A stretch of 14,388 bases of DNA, taken from the NCBI GenBank assembly GCA_023391005.1, contig JAEWBS010000077.1, positions 1 to 14,388 of the forward strand. Direction: 5' to 3'. Under the pieces are notes generated by a model. It saw only the letters and a list, made by a program, of their open reading frames with translations, was not told the DNA's origin and did not search any database. Source of the stretch: Bacillota bacterium. GTDB lineage: Bacteria; Bacillota; Clostridia; Oscillospirales; Ruminococcaceae. This document shows positions 1-7,511 of this stretch, piece after piece. The translations under genes were made by a program, and so were the position numbers. Position 1 is the first letter of the stretch; each line of letters starts with the position of its first letter.

Positions 1-177
1 ATTCCGCCGCAAAGGGAATACGGCGACTACATGCCTAGATATATTATCACAAAGCAAGCACCGGTGCAAGCAATTTTTTAAATTTTATTTATATTTTTCC
101 GCTTTTTTGTCCAAATATCCCGGCGCATTGATACAACGGCTGCTTTTTAGTGCGACACCGGTTTAGTGATGTGTCTT

Positions 178-969
178 TCAGGCCTTCGGCGGAATATCCT
201 TGACGCCGTCGAGAATATAGGTCGGGCGGTAGGGGAACTTTTTCATCTCAGCGATGTCGGTCACGCCGCTGAGCACCAGTACGGTATCGAGCCCGGTCTC
301 CATACCGGCGACAATGTCGGTATCCATGCGATCGCCCACCATGACCGCTTCGTTGGAATGGCAGCCCAACAGCTTTAGGCCGGTGCGCATCATCAAGGGG
401 TTGGGCTTGCCGACAAAATAGGCGCTTTTGCCGGTGGCCAGTTCAATGGGCGCGACCAGTGCGCGGCAGGCGGGTATTACGCCGTCCTCGGCGGGGCCGG
501 TCAGATCGGTGTTGGTGCCGATGAGCTTTGCGCCCGCGCGCACCAGCGAAACCGCCTTAGCGATACTCTCGTAGTTATAATTGCGCGTCTCACCCACCAC
601 GACATAGTCGGGATTGACGTCGTTCATCGTGATACCAACATCGTAAAGCGCATTGAATAAGCCCGGCGCACCAATGATATAGGCGGTGCAGCCCGGCGCC
701 TGACGGCTTAAAAACTTAGCGGTGGCCAGCGCACTCGTATAAAAATGGCTCTCGTCGACGTCAAGCCCCATGCGCGCGAGCTTTTGCTTTAATTCCAGCG
801 GGCTTCTCTCGCTGGCGTTGGTCAAAAACAGAAAGCTCTTGTTCGAAGAATACAGCCACTCGACAAATTCCTTAACGCCGGGCAGCAAGCGGTTGCCGTG
901 GTAGATCACACCGTCCATATCGCAGAGGAAGCCTTTTTTCTCATGTAGTTGCTCCAAAGTATCAAGCAT
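178..969 (-). CDS. HAD-superfamily (class IIA, NagD-like) phosphatase
   Basis: Predicted cytosolic 263-residue sugar-phosphate or nucleotide phosphatase of the HAD IIA (NagD/AraL) family. The protein shows the nucleophile motif CDMDG (Asp17 and Asp19) near the N-terminus, followed by the YHG turn typical of NagD-type enzymes. Thr50-Asn51 form motif II, Lys188 in VGKPNP forms motif III, and GDRMDTD (212-218) forms the metal-binding motif IV. Length is normal for the family. I chose the ATG at 969 because AGGGGG lies 7 bases upstream. An in-frame ATG at 1005 has no ribosome binding site and overlaps the predicted -10 box. The substrate cannot be read from the sequence. The gene is separated from its upstream neighbour by 161 bases and probably has its own promoter. 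Confidence 0.93.
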   Translation of the reverse strand: MLDTLEQLHEKKGFLCDMDGVIYHGNRLLPGVKEFVEWLYSSNKSFLFLTNASERSPLELKQKLARMGLDVDESHFYTSALATAKFLSRQAPGCTAYIIGAPGLFNALYDVGITMNDVNPDYVVVGETRNYNYESIAKAVSLVRAGAKLIGTNTDLTGPAEDGVIPACRALVAPIELATGKSAYFVGKPNPLMMRTGLKLLGCHSNEAVMVGDRMDTDIVAGMETGLDTVLVLSGVTDIAEMKKFPYRPTYILDGVKDIPPKA

Positions 970-1000
970 CTTTATCCCCCTAATATCTTTTATGGTTATA

Positions 1001-1029
1001 AGCATACTTTAATTATGTTAAATCTACAA
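1001..1029 (-). promoter_or_regulatory. Candidate sigma-A promoter of the HAD phosphatase gene
   Basis: On the minus strand TTGTAG (1029-1024), a 17-base spacer and TATGCT (1006-1001) lie in an AT-rich gap. The predicted transcript would start near 994, giving a leader of about 25 bases that contains the AGGGGG site. The match to consensus is moderate. Confidence 0.4.
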
Positions 1030-1130
1030 GCATAATAAAAATATTTATGCATTATGTCGGAAGGATAATCGATGTTTTACGCCATGCGCACTTTATCAGA
1101 ATACCCCGATCAAACCCGGCGCGTTGGCGT

Positions 1131-1643
1131 TTATTGAAGCGCCGTGGCAATGCCCTGCGCCAGCACGTCGCTTAGACCTCGGCAACTCTCCAACGCGTTG
1201 GTAAAGCTCTGCTTAAACGCATCCGCCGCGAACCCATCCCGGCAGTCCTCGTCCTTGGAAAGACGCTTATATTCATGCGGATTACTTTTCGGGAAACGTT
1301 GGAGAATCGAGCGCGCGTAGAGTGCAAAATCGTGCTTCATTAGGAATTTATGATCCTCGGACGGGACATTGTTGCCCCCTGAAATTCTTCGGGCTATCTC
1401 CATACAGGTCAGCATAATTTCCAGCTTGTCCTTTTCGGCTTTTGTCTGCTCGCCCGCGATTTCAAACTGCTGCCTGAGCTGCCCGTAAGTGTTTTGGGAC
1501 TCGTTTTTTAACAGCTGTGCCGCTTCGGTGGACGGCTGAAGCTTATCAGCCTTCAAGGGTGTAACCTCCACCTTGATCTTTTCGGGCTGCCGCGCTGAAT
1601 TTTGGCCCGCATTGTAATAGGGGTTCCCGTACTCAATACGCAT
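1131..1643 (-). CDS. Hypothetical protein, 170 residues, no recognised family
   Basis: I do not recognise this protein. It has no signal peptide and no membrane segment, so it is probably cytosolic. The N-terminus is rich in Tyr, Asn and Gln (YGNPYYNAGQN), followed by a charged stretch and a probably helical region around residues 45-90 (LKNESQNTYGQLRQQFE, then EQTKAEKDKLEIMLTCMEIARRI). The C-terminal half is mixed alpha-type with several Cys and Phe residues. The start is ambiguous. A GTG at 1652 has AAGGA only 2 bases upstream, while the ATG at 1643 has the same site 11 bases upstream, so ATG is preferred. Codon use resembles the neighbours, and a good promoter and leader hairpin precede it, supporting a real single-gene transcription unit. 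Function unknown. Confidence 0.75.
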   Translation of the reverse strand: MRIEYGNPYYNAGQNSARQPEKIKVEVTPLKADKLQPSTEAAQLLKNESQNTYGQLRQQFEIAGEQTKAEKDKLEIMLTCMEIARRISGGNNVPSEDHKFLMKHDFALYARSILQRFPKSNPHEYKRLSKDEDCRDGFAADAFKQSFTNALESCRGLSDVLAQGIATALQ

Positions 1644-1672
1644 CTGCTTCACCGTCCTTACGCATAAATTGG

Positions 1673-1698
1673 TCTCTCAAAAACATGCCCTTGAGAGA
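1673..1698 (-). other. Leader hairpin upstream of the 170-residue hypothetical gene
   Basis: TCTCTCAA and TTGAGAGA form a perfect 8-bp stem around a 10-base loop (1681-1690), located between the predicted transcription start and the ribosome binding site. It is not followed by a U-tract on the minus strand, so it is unlikely to be a terminator. It could stabilise the 5' end of the message or bind a regulator. Confidence 0.5.
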
Positions 1699-1715
1699 GA
1701 TTATTTTCCATTTAT

Positions 1716-1744
1716 ATCATAACACAGTTACATTAGTTTTTCTA
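1716..1744 (-). promoter_or_regulatory. Extended -10 promoter of the 170-residue hypothetical gene
   Basis: On the minus strand TAGAAA (1744-1739), a 17-base spacer and TATGAT (1721-1716) with an extended TGT just upstream. The predicted start is near 1709, which puts the 8-bp hairpin in the 5' leader. Confidence 0.5.
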
Positions 1745-1815
1745 TGTTTTTCAGGATAATTCAGCAGACTGCAATCTTTAAGCGCCATATCGTGAAACGT
1801 TTACCCCGTGTACAT

Positions 1816-2880
1816 TTAAACGTCAAGCTTCATATCGCCGAATTTGATCCAGCCCTTTTTGCGCATAAACTCTGAGACGATCAGCGACAGCACCGCAGGC
1901 AAAACAAAATGCATCGCCGCAATTTGCAGCAGCGCAGTGCCGCTGCCGACAACCGGGCTCATGGTTTGATACGCCATAATCGGGCCAACCAAGCCCGCCG
2001 TGCCCATGCCTGAGCCGGTCGCGTTGCTCGTCATGCCCAGCAGCTTGGTCGAAACCGGCCCCAGCACCGCGCTGCTGATAATGGCGGGCATCCAGATCAC
2101 CGGCTTTTTGACGATATTGGGAATTTGCAGCATGCTGGTGCCCAGTCCCTGTGCCAGCAAGCCGCCAAGCTTGTTTTCTCGGTAGCTTGCCACGGCAAAG
2201 CCCACCATGTTGGCGCAGCAGCCGACGGTGGCCGCCCCGGCGGCGACGCCCGAAAGATTAAGTACGATGCCGATGGCGGCCGAGCTGATCGGCAGCGTTA
2301 AAATAACACCCATCAGCACCGAGACGATGATGCCCATCAAAATGGGCTGCTGCTCGGTACCCCAGTTGATAATGCCGCCCACCCAGGCCATAAACGACGA
2401 TATGGGTGGGCCGACAAATAACCCCACCCACGAGCCAAAAAGAATTGATGTGATCGGCGTCACAAGAATATCGACTTTGGTTTTGCCGGATACAAGATGC
2501 CCAAGCGCGATACCCGCGTAGGACGCAACAAAGGCCCCCAGCGGCTCGCCGGGGCCCGCAAAGTGAATGACACCGTCCACAAAAACTGTACCGGCGGCAA
2601 TTTTAGCCGCAAAAGCGCCCACCATGCCCGCTGTGGCGGCCGAGAGCACGACGAGCGGCGGTTCTTTAAATTTATAGGCCACACCGCAACCGATGCCAGC
2701 CCCTGTCAGCGACGCGGCAACCTTGCTTAACACGACCAGCGTTTTTCCAAAGTCCCCGCCGACAAACAACCCGATCTGCTGGATGATGGTGCCCACAATC
2801 AGCGTTGAAAAAAGACCTAGCGCCATGCCTGAAAGCCCGTCGATAAATATTTTGTTGAGCAGCTTTTTAAATTGTTCCAT
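1816..2880 (-). CDS. PTS IIC-family membrane permease (PTS_EIIC_2 type), orphan
   Basis: A 354-residue integral membrane protein of the PTS_EIIC_2 type, presumably a sugar or small-solute transporter. The N-terminus KIFIDGLSGMALGLFSTLIVGTI... is characteristic of this family, and the rest is Gly/Ala-rich hydrophobic segments with short polar loops (about 8-10 membrane spans by eye). The C-terminus is cytosol-like and charged (FMRKKGWIKFGDMKLDV). The ATG at 2880 is preceded by GAGGAG at good spacing. The longer frame to 2964 has no ribosome binding site and would start within the predicted promoter. No EIIA, EIIB or HPr gene is nearby, so it is unclear whether transport is phosphotransferase-coupled. 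The substrate is unknown. A predicted promoter and palindromic operator precede it, suggesting local repression. Confidence 0.88.
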   Translation of the reverse strand: MEQFKKLLNKIFIDGLSGMALGLFSTLIVGTIIQQIGLFVGGDFGKTLVVLSKVAASLTGAGIGCGVAYKFKEPPLVVLSAATAGMVGAFAAKIAAGTVFVDGVIHFAGPGEPLGAFVASYAGIALGHLVSGKTKVDILVTPITSILFGSWVGLFVGPPISSFMAWVGGIINWGTEQQPILMGIIVSVLMGVILTLPISSAAIGIVLNLSGVAAGAATVGCCANMVGFAVASYRENKLGGLLAQGLGTSMLQIPNIVKKPVIWMPAIISSAVLGPVSTKLLGMTSNATGSGMGTAGLVGPIMAYQTMSPVVGSGTALLQIAAMHFVLPAVLSLIVSEFMRKKGWIKFGDMKLDV

Positions 2881-2905
2881 TGCTTTCTCCTCAATCGGTG
2901 CGAAT

Positions 2906-2927
2906 GTGTATATACACCTATATATAC
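2906..2927 (-). promoter_or_regulatory. Palindromic operator-like site at the start of the PTS IIC-like transcript
   Basis: Two overlapping dyads are visible: a perfect 12-base palindrome GTGTATATACAC (2906-2917), and arms GTATATA/TATATAC spanning 2908-2927 with a 6-base centre. The site begins about 1-2 bases downstream of the predicted start (near 2929) and lies before the GAGGAG ribosome binding site, the classic position for a repressor roadblock. The binding protein is not in the window. A GntR-type regulator is only a guess. Confidence 0.5.
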
Positions 2928-2935
2928 CGTTGCCA

Positions 2936-2964
2936 ATTCTATCAGAAAGTCCCCGGCTTTTCAA
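2936..2964 (-). promoter_or_regulatory. Strong sigma-A promoter of the PTS IIC-like gene
   Basis: On the minus strand TTGAAA (2964-2959), a 17-base spacer and TAGAAT (2941-2936): five of six matches in both boxes with ideal spacing. An alternative, TTGGCA (2936-2931) with TATATA 16 bases further on, would place the palindrome over the -10 box instead. Confidence 0.6.
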
Positions 2965-3006
2965 GACTTATTTTGCGCTGCGTGGGCAGGATTTTACACC
3001 GATCGC

Positions 3007-3050
3007 AACAAAAGTGGCAGCCGCCAGCGGTTTTGGTCCGGGCGGCTGCC
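3007..3050 (-). terminator. Intrinsic terminator downstream of the cyclophilin gene
   Basis: A perfect 10-bp GC-rich stem (GGCAGCCGCC / GGCGGCTGCC, 3041-3050 with 3016-3025) has a 15-base loop and is followed on the minus strand by ACTTTTGTTG. It starts 10 bases after the cyclophilin stop codon and closes the rmuC-HD-ybaK-cyclophilin block. Confidence 0.85.
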
Positions 3051-3059
3051 AAAGAATGT

Positions 3060-3530
3060 TTAATCGATCGTGATGCTTTTAATCTTCTGCTCGGCCTTGG
3101 GACGGTCAGAAAAGTCGACCTTGCCGCCCGCGATCGCGTCGACGACATCCATGCCCTCGACCACCTTGCCAAACGCGGCATACTGCCCGTCGAGGTGGGG
3201 TGCGTCCTCATGCATGATAAAGAACTGCGAGCCCGCCGAATCGGGGCTCTGGCTGCGCGCCATCGAGATAACGCCCCGCGTGTGCTTAATGGGGTTGTTG
3301 ACGCCGTTCATCGCAAACTCGCCCTTGATCTGATAGCCGGGTCCGCCGGTGCCGGTGCCCTTGGGGCAGCCGCCCTGAATCATAAAGCCGCGGATGACGC
3401 GGTGGAAAATCAGGCCGTCGTAAAAGCCCTCTTTGACCAGCTTTTCAAAGTTCGCGACCGTGATCGGGGCCTGCTCGGGGTAAAGCTCCAGCTTAATCTG
3501 CCCGCCGTTTTCCATTGTAATTGTAACCAT
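3060..3530 (-). CDS. Cyclophilin-type peptidyl-prolyl cis-trans isomerase
   Basis: A 156-residue cytosolic single-domain cyclophilin, which catalyses cis-trans isomerisation of X-Pro bonds and assists protein folding. The active-site motif FHRVIRGFMIQGG (42-54) carries the catalytic Arg44 and Gln52. GSQFFI (100-105) and the HLDGQYAAFGKVVEGMDVV segment (112-130) complete the substrate pocket. Length matches small bacterial PpiB-like enzymes. The ATG at 3530 is chosen because GGAGG lies 5-6 bases upstream. A TTG further upstream would fall in that ribosome binding site. There is no signal peptide. It lies 73 bases downstream of ybaK with no clear terminator between them, so it may be partly cotranscribed. 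A strong terminator follows. Confidence 0.96.
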   Translation of the reverse strand: MVTITMENGGQIKLELYPEQAPITVANFEKLVKEGFYDGLIFHRVIRGFMIQGGCPKGTGTGGPGYQIKGEFAMNGVNNPIKHTRGVISMARSQSPDSAGSQFFIMHEDAPHLDGQYAAFGKVVEGMDVVDAIAGGKVDFSDRPKAEQKIKSITID

Positions 3531-3603
3531 AATTTCCTCCAAAGTTCTTTTTATGCTGATATTTTAGACCGGGACAACGCCCGATGCATGGAACATAAGT
3601 CGC

Positions 3604-4086
3604 TTAAACACCGATGGCGATATCCGCAAAGTGGCAGCCGGTTGCCTGCTCCAGATGCTGCGGCGTCAATTCAATTTGGTCGCCGATGCGCCCCGCGCTG
3701 ACCACCACCGTCTCCTGAGTGAGTGCCGAGGCATCCGCCACGGTTGTATACCGCTTTTTCATGCCGATCGGCGAGCAGCCACCCTTGACATAGCCGGTCA
3801 GCGGCGTGATCTCCTTAACATGGATCATCTCGACCGATTTTTCGCCCACCGCCTTGGCGGCCGCCTTGAGATTAAGCTCCAGCGCCACCGGTATGATGAA
3901 CACAAAGATATTTTTAGACGCGCCGCGCGTGACGAGCGTCTTAAAAACCTTCTCCACCGGCATGCCCACCTTGTTGGCAACCGAAACGCCGTCTAAGAGG
4001 CCGTCCTGCGTATCGTAGGTGTGCGCCGTGTAGGGCAGCTTTTCTTTTTCCAGCATGCGCTGGGCGTTTGTTTTTGCCTGTGCCAA
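3604..4086 (-). CDS. ybaK: YbaK/EbsC-type Cys-tRNA(Pro) deacylase
   Basis: A 160-residue aminoacyl-tRNA editing enzyme of the YbaK/EbsC family, which in characterised members hydrolyses Cys-tRNA(Pro) mischarged by prolyl-tRNA synthetase. Visible signatures are VFKTLV with the conserved Lys49 and the GGCSPIGMKK loop (102-111), and the length is typical of the family. The frame is open to 4218, but the upstream part merely overlaps the HD gene. I place the start at a TTG (4086-4084), giving MAQAKTNAQRML, because AGGAG sits 8 bases upstream. The nearby ATG is out of frame. The start lies only 4 bases beyond the stop of the HD gene, so its ribosome binding site is inside that gene and translation is probably coupled. 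Confidence 0.92.
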   Translation of the reverse strand: MAQAKTNAQRMLEKEKLPYTAHTYDTQDGLLDGVSVANKVGMPVEKVFKTLVTRGASKNIFVFIIPVALELNLKAAAKAVGEKSVEMIHVKEITPLTGYVKGGCSPIGMKKRYTTVADASALTQETVVVSAGRIGDQIELTPQHLEQATGCHFADIAIGV

Positions 4087-4090
4087 AAAA

Positions 4091-4657
4091 TCATCTCCTG
4101 TTTTCTGTCGCCAATTCGCCGCAAAGCTGTCGGTAGCAGTCGATGTACTGCTCGCGCACCGCCCCGATGCGCGCCTCGTCAAAACGCAGCGCGGCCAGAC
4201 GGGGTGGTTCGTCGTCAAACATCCGAACGCCGCACAGCGCTAAAAATTCGTGGTATAGAAGGCAGTCGTCCACCTCGCCGATCAGCAGGTGCTCGGTCGG
4301 CGTGGGGCGTGTGCTGCAAAGCGTATCATAAATGACACCCGCCAAGGCGCCCTCAGCCTCGTAATAAAGCGGAAAATGGCGCTTGACCGGACGTGTCAGG
4401 TCTGAGACATAGCACTCGGTCGCATCGTGCAGCAGGCAAAACAGCCGCACACGGGCGTCAAATCCCCGGGCTTTTGCCTCCGCCTCACAGTTGAGACAAT
4501 GCTGCGCCACCGAATAAAAATGACGGATATGACCGTTGGCGCGGCAGAGCATCGCCAGCGCATGCGCGATATCGTCGATACGGATATCCGACGGTTTGGG
4601 GTTAAAAGGGTCCATGTTGATGCCGTGGTAGGTTCTGATCTGGTTCGGGTCCCTCAT
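4091..4657 (-). CDS. HD-domain metal-dependent phosphohydrolase
   Basis: A 188-residue cytosolic HD-superfamily protein, probably a nucleotide phosphohydrolase related to YfbR-type enzymes and to HD proteins often encoded by phages and plasmids. Metal-binding residues are visible: HFYSVAQH (His46 to His53), LLHDATE (His77, Asp78, Glu81) and a downstream Asp near 130 (GEVDD). The N-terminal signature DPFNPKPSDIRIDDIAHALA is typical of this subgroup. The ATG at 4657 overlaps the rmuC stop codon (ATGA), so it is translationally coupled to rmuC. Its own 3' end carries the ribosome binding site for ybaK. The substrate cannot be assigned from sequence. Confidence 0.88.
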   Translation of the reverse strand: MRDPNQIRTYHGINMDPFNPKPSDIRIDDIAHALAMLCRANGHIRHFYSVAQHCLNCEAEAKARGFDARVRLFCLLHDATECYVSDLTRPVKRHFPLYYEAEGALAGVIYDTLCSTRPTPTEHLLIGEVDDCLLYHEFLALCGVRMFDDEPPRLAALRFDEARIGAVREQYIDCYRQLCGELATENRR

Positions 4658-6015
4658 ACTGTTTCAAACTCCTCCGCCTGTGCGGCGAGCAGCGGAAGCG
4701 CCTCTCCGTCCGAGAGCGACACGGCCTGCACGCCGCGCAGCTTGCGTTCAATGGCGCGGGTGCGAGTGCCGATCAGCTTATCCAGATCGTCGTTTGCCAG
4801 CCGCAGACGGTCCTGCGCCTTGCGCAGTACGTCGTTAAAGGTCGAAAACTCGGTCTTGACAGCGCCGAGCACCTGCCAAACCTCGCCCGAGCGCTTTTGT
4901 ATCGCCAGCGTCTGAAAGCCCATCTGCAGGCTATTGAGCAGCGCCGCCATTGTCGTCGGACCCGCGATGTTCACGCGGTAGTCGCGCGCGAGCGTCTCGA
5001 CCATGCCGCGCCGCACCACCTCGGCATACAGCCCCTCAAACGGTAGGAACATGATCGCAAAATCGGTCGTGTTGGGTGGATCAATATATTTGTCGCGGAT
5101 ATCCTTGGCGCAGCCCTTGATGCGCTGCTCAAGCTCCTTGCCTGCGGCGGCGATCCGCTCGGGCACGGCGTCCTCATAGGCGTCCATCAGCGCCGCGTAA
5201 GCGTCGCCTGGGAATTTTGCGTCGATCGGCAGCCAGACGCCGTTTTCGCCGTCGCCCGGCAGCCTGACCGCGTATTCGACGACGGTGTTGCTGCCTTTCT
5301 TGGTCGAAACGTTGGCCGCGTACTGCTCGGGGGATAAAATCTGCTCTAAAATCGCGCCGAGCTGAATCTCGCCGAGGATGCCGCGCGTCTTAACATTTGA
5401 GAGCACCTTCTTCAGATCACCAACGCCGTTGGCAAGCGTCTGCATCTCACCCAAGCCCTTATAGACCTGTTCGAGCCGCTCCGACACCTGTGCAAACGAC
5501 TGGGCCAGCCGCTCGTTGAGCGTCTTTTGCAGCTTTTCATCCACCGTCTGACGCATCTGATCAAGCTGCTTCGCGTTGTCGGCGCGTAAGATTTCAAGCC
5601 GCTGCTCCACCGTAGCGCGCATCTCCTCCAAGCGCTTGGAGGACTGGTTTGTGAAGACCTCTATGCGGCCCTCAATGCGGAATAGCTGCTCGTGCACCGT
5701 CTTTTGCAGCATGTCGTTGCGCAGCGTCAGTTGCTCGTTAAGCTCCGCCAGACGCTTATCCTGAAGCTCGCCCTGTCGCCGCTGCGACTCGATCAGCGTC
5801 TGCCCCAGCGCCGTCGTGGCGGTCTGTACCGACTGGCCCAGCTCCTGACGCAGACCGCGCAGCTGCTCGGCAAATTCGCGCCGCAGCGCTTCGTTTTCTT
5901 CACGGTGTTGACGGCTTATCGCGTTGACCCGCGACGTCGCGGACACCGCCCCAATAAAAGCAGCCACCGCGGCAATGGCGGCCACGGCGGTCAGCGCAAG
6001 TTGTAGCTGCTGCAT
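4654..6015 (-). CDS. rmuC: RmuC-family DNA recombination-limiting protein
   Basis: A 453-residue RmuC-family protein. In E. coli the family limits DNA inversions and repeat-mediated rearrangements and is nuclease-like. The layout is classic: an N-terminal membrane anchor (about residues 7-28, Ala/Val-rich), a long coiled coil (about 30-200, repeated EQLRGLRQELGQ/RLEEMRATVEQRLE-type heptads), then the RmuC domain from about 200 onward with TRGILGEIQLGAILEQIL and the PIDAKFPGDAY core segment. The ATG at 6015 has AGGAG upstream. It is the first gene of the rmuC-HD-ybaK operon. The C-terminal tail is acidic. Confidence 0.94.
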   Translation of the reverse strand: MQQLQLALTAVAAIAAVAAFIGAVSATSRVNAISRQHREENEALRREFAEQLRGLRQELGQSVQTATTALGQTLIESQRRQGELQDKRLAELNEQLTLRNDMLQKTVHEQLFRIEGRIEVFTNQSSKRLEEMRATVEQRLEILRADNAKQLDQMRQTVDEKLQKTLNERLAQSFAQVSERLEQVYKGLGEMQTLANGVGDLKKVLSNVKTRGILGEIQLGAILEQILSPEQYAANVSTKKGSNTVVEYAVRLPGDGENGVWLPIDAKFPGDAYAALMDAYEDAVPERIAAAGKELEQRIKGCAKDIRDKYIDPPNTTDFAIMFLPFEGLYAEVVRRGMVETLARDYRVNIAGPTTMAALLNSLQMGFQTLAIQKRSGEVWQVLGAVKTEFSTFNDVLRKAQDRLRLANDDLDKLIGTRTRAIERKLRGVQAVSLSDGEALPLLAAQAEEFETV

Positions 6016-6078
6016 ATCTTCTCCTTCTATCCTCGCCCACTTTGATGGCGTAGGATCGGCAAATTCGGCATAAAATGG

Positions 6079-6087
6079 TTTATATCA
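6079..6087 (-). promoter_or_regulatory. Possible extended -10 box for the rmuC operon
   Basis: On the minus strand TGATATAAA (6087-6079) resembles an extended -10 element about 65 bases upstream of rmuC. No convincing -35 box is seen, so this is tentative. Confidence 0.25.
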
Positions 6088-6171
6088 AAGCTTGAATATT
6101 GGATGCAGCCTGTGTTGTTCCCGGCCTTGTTAACAGCCGCCGCACATTTTCATGGCGTTTTCAACCGGCAT

Positions 6172-6200
6172 TTGGCATTGATTAATAAGTATAGCATATT
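6172..6200 (+). promoter_or_regulatory. Candidate promoter of the patatin-like gene
   Basis: TTGGCA (6172-6177), a 17-base spacer and CATATT (6195-6200) in an AT-rich stretch. The predicted start is near 6207, leaving a leader of about 42 bases that includes AGGGGG before the ATG. Confidence 0.4.
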
Positions 6201-6248
6201 TTGCCGCATTTTTCATCCGTCATTTTGCAAAACAGGGGGATTTGCCAC

Positions 6249-7109
6249 ATGTCGTTTTCACTCGCACTTTCGGGCGGCGGCTGTAGGGGTGCTGCGCACG
6301 TAGGCGTGCTGTCCGCCTTGCAGGAAGCGAATCTGACGCCCTGCGCCGTTTCGGGCAGCAGCGCGGGCGCCATTGTCGCCGGATTATACGCCTACGGTTA
6401 CGCGCCGGAGCAGCTCATTAAAATATGCAGCGAGCTTGAACGCAACGGCGAAAAGCTGATCGATTTTAATATTTTCGGTATTGCGGCCGCGATCGGTCAG
6501 ATTGCGCGTCGCCGGCCAATTACGCTGTCCGGCCTGCTCAAGGGCGAGCGGCTGCGTTCGCTGCTGCGGCAGTTGACCAAGGGGTGCACGCTTTCTTCGG
6601 TGTCGCTGCCAATCTGCATCACGAGCGTCGATTTAAGCACCGGCGAGACGATCGCGTTCTCGCAGCGTCCGCCGATACATCCGCTCTCTCATGTGCGGTG
6701 GGAACAGGATGTTCTGTTATACGAAGCCATCTACGCCAGCTGCTGCGTGCCGGTCATCTTTACGCCGCCCACCGCGATGAACGGCGTTTTGGTCGACGGC
6801 GGCGTGACCGATAACCTGCCGGTCAACCTGCTGCTGGCCATCGACGCGCCCAATATCATCGCCGTCGATATTTCAGAAAACTACGCTCCGGTCGAAGGCG
6901 AGGGGATTTTTGAAATCGCCTCCCATTCGCTGTCGGTTATGAGCCGAAAGCTGCGGGACTGTACCGTACAGGGCGAACGGCTGCTGATTCGTCCTAAACT
7001 GCCTGAGAAGGCCGGACTGTTCACCTTCTCGCTGATGTCTGAATGTATCGCGGCAGGCTACACCGCTACCCGCGAGCTGACCGAGTTGATACACGCGCTT
7101 TCAAAATAG
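6249..7109 (+). CDS. Patatin-like phospholipase / esterase
   Basis: A 286-residue patatin-family serine lipid acyl hydrolase. The oxyanion-hole motif GGGCRG (9-14), the nucleophile motif GSSAG (Ser38) and the catalytic DGG (Asp183) of the Ser-Asp dyad are all present and in the usual order. There is no signal peptide or membrane span, so it probably acts on the inner face of the membrane, as in RssA/YlbK-like bacterial patatins. The length fits that group. The ATG at 6249 is chosen because AGGGGG lies about 8 bases upstream. An in-frame start at 6201 is a weak codon without a ribosome binding site. It is divergent from rmuC and monocistronic, with a terminator right after it. The lipid substrate is unknown. 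Confidence 0.93.
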   Translation: MSFSLALSGGGCRGAAHVGVLSALQEANLTPCAVSGSSAGAIVAGLYAYGYAPEQLIKICSELERNGEKLIDFNIFGIAAAIGQIARRRPITLSGLLKGERLRSLLRQLTKGCTLSSVSLPICITSVDLSTGETIAFSQRPPIHPLSHVRWEQDVLLYEAIYASCCVPVIFTPPTAMNGVLVDGGVTDNLPVNLLLAIDAPNIIAVDISENYAPVEGEGIFEIASHSLSVMSRKLRDCTVQGERLLIRPKLPEKAGLFTFSLMSECIAAGYTATRELTELIHALSK

Positions 7110-7114
7110 AGGCA

Positions 7115-7149
7115 GGCGGCGAAAGCGCATGGGCTTTTGCCGCCTTTTT
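7115..7149 (+). terminator. Intrinsic terminator of the patatin-like gene
   Basis: GGCGGCGAAAGC (7115-7126) pairs with GCTTTTGCCGCC (7133-7144) with one G-U pair around a 6-base loop, and is followed by TTTTT. It begins 5 bases after the stop codon. Confidence 0.9.
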
Positions 7150-7196
7150 CTAATGCAACGGTCATATAACGCTTTAGATTGCGTTTTTAAATATCC

Positions 7197-7406
7197 TCAG
7201 TGGCCGATGCGCCGATTGTCCGGCTCTGAAAACAGCAGCGAAATGCACCAAACGCCCGCGACCGCCACTAGCGTGTAGACAATGCGGCTCCCCAGCGCGG
7301 CCTGATTGCCAAACACCCAGGCGACGGCATCGAGTTCAAACAACCCGATAAGCCCCCAATTGAGCGCGCCGACGATCACCAACAGCAATGCCAGCTTATT
7401 GAGCAT
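7197..7406 (-). CDS. DUF378 small membrane protein
   Basis: A 69-residue integral membrane protein of the DUF378 (YuzA-like) family. The family signature LVIVGALNWGLIGLF is in the first of two membrane helices (about 3-24 and 40-61). VFGNQAALGSRIVYTLVAVAGVW follows, and the short C-terminus is charged (EPDNRRIGH). The ATG at 7406 has GGAGGGG 7 bases upstream. The gene stands alone, converging with the patatin-like gene and diverging from the carboxypeptidase gene. The function of the family is unknown. Confidence 0.9.
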   Translation of the reverse strand: MLNKLALLLVIVGALNWGLIGLFELDAVAWVFGNQAALGSRIVYTLVAVAGVWCISLLFSEPDNRRIGH

Positions 7407-7511
7407 CCTACCACCCCTCCCTGATTGTCGTTTAAATCTTCAAAAGAAAGTTTTCCCATGCCCTTCTGAAATATTCAGCGTGATGTTCATGCCAATTTTG
7501 CATTTTCAAAT

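Noticed and set aside
1..81. Open plus-strand frame from the window edge to a TAA at 79-81, possibly the tail of a gene
   Set aside because: Only 26 codons with no recognisable motif and no terminator behind it. Too short to separate from chance.
1797..1823. 7-bp hairpin (ACGTTTA/TAAACGT) at the end of the PTS IIC-like gene
   Set aside because: AT-rich, long loop, includes the stop codon and has no U-tract, so it is not a credible terminator.
3531..3603. Terminator between ybaK and the cyclophilin gene
   Set aside because: Only a 4-bp CGGG/CCCG stem with no U-tract. Readthrough is more likely.
2880..3701. Long plus-strand open frame (273 codons) across the cyclophilin and ybaK genes
   Set aside because: Antisense to two clear protein families, Arg/Ala-rich without domain motifs, and no ribosome binding site.
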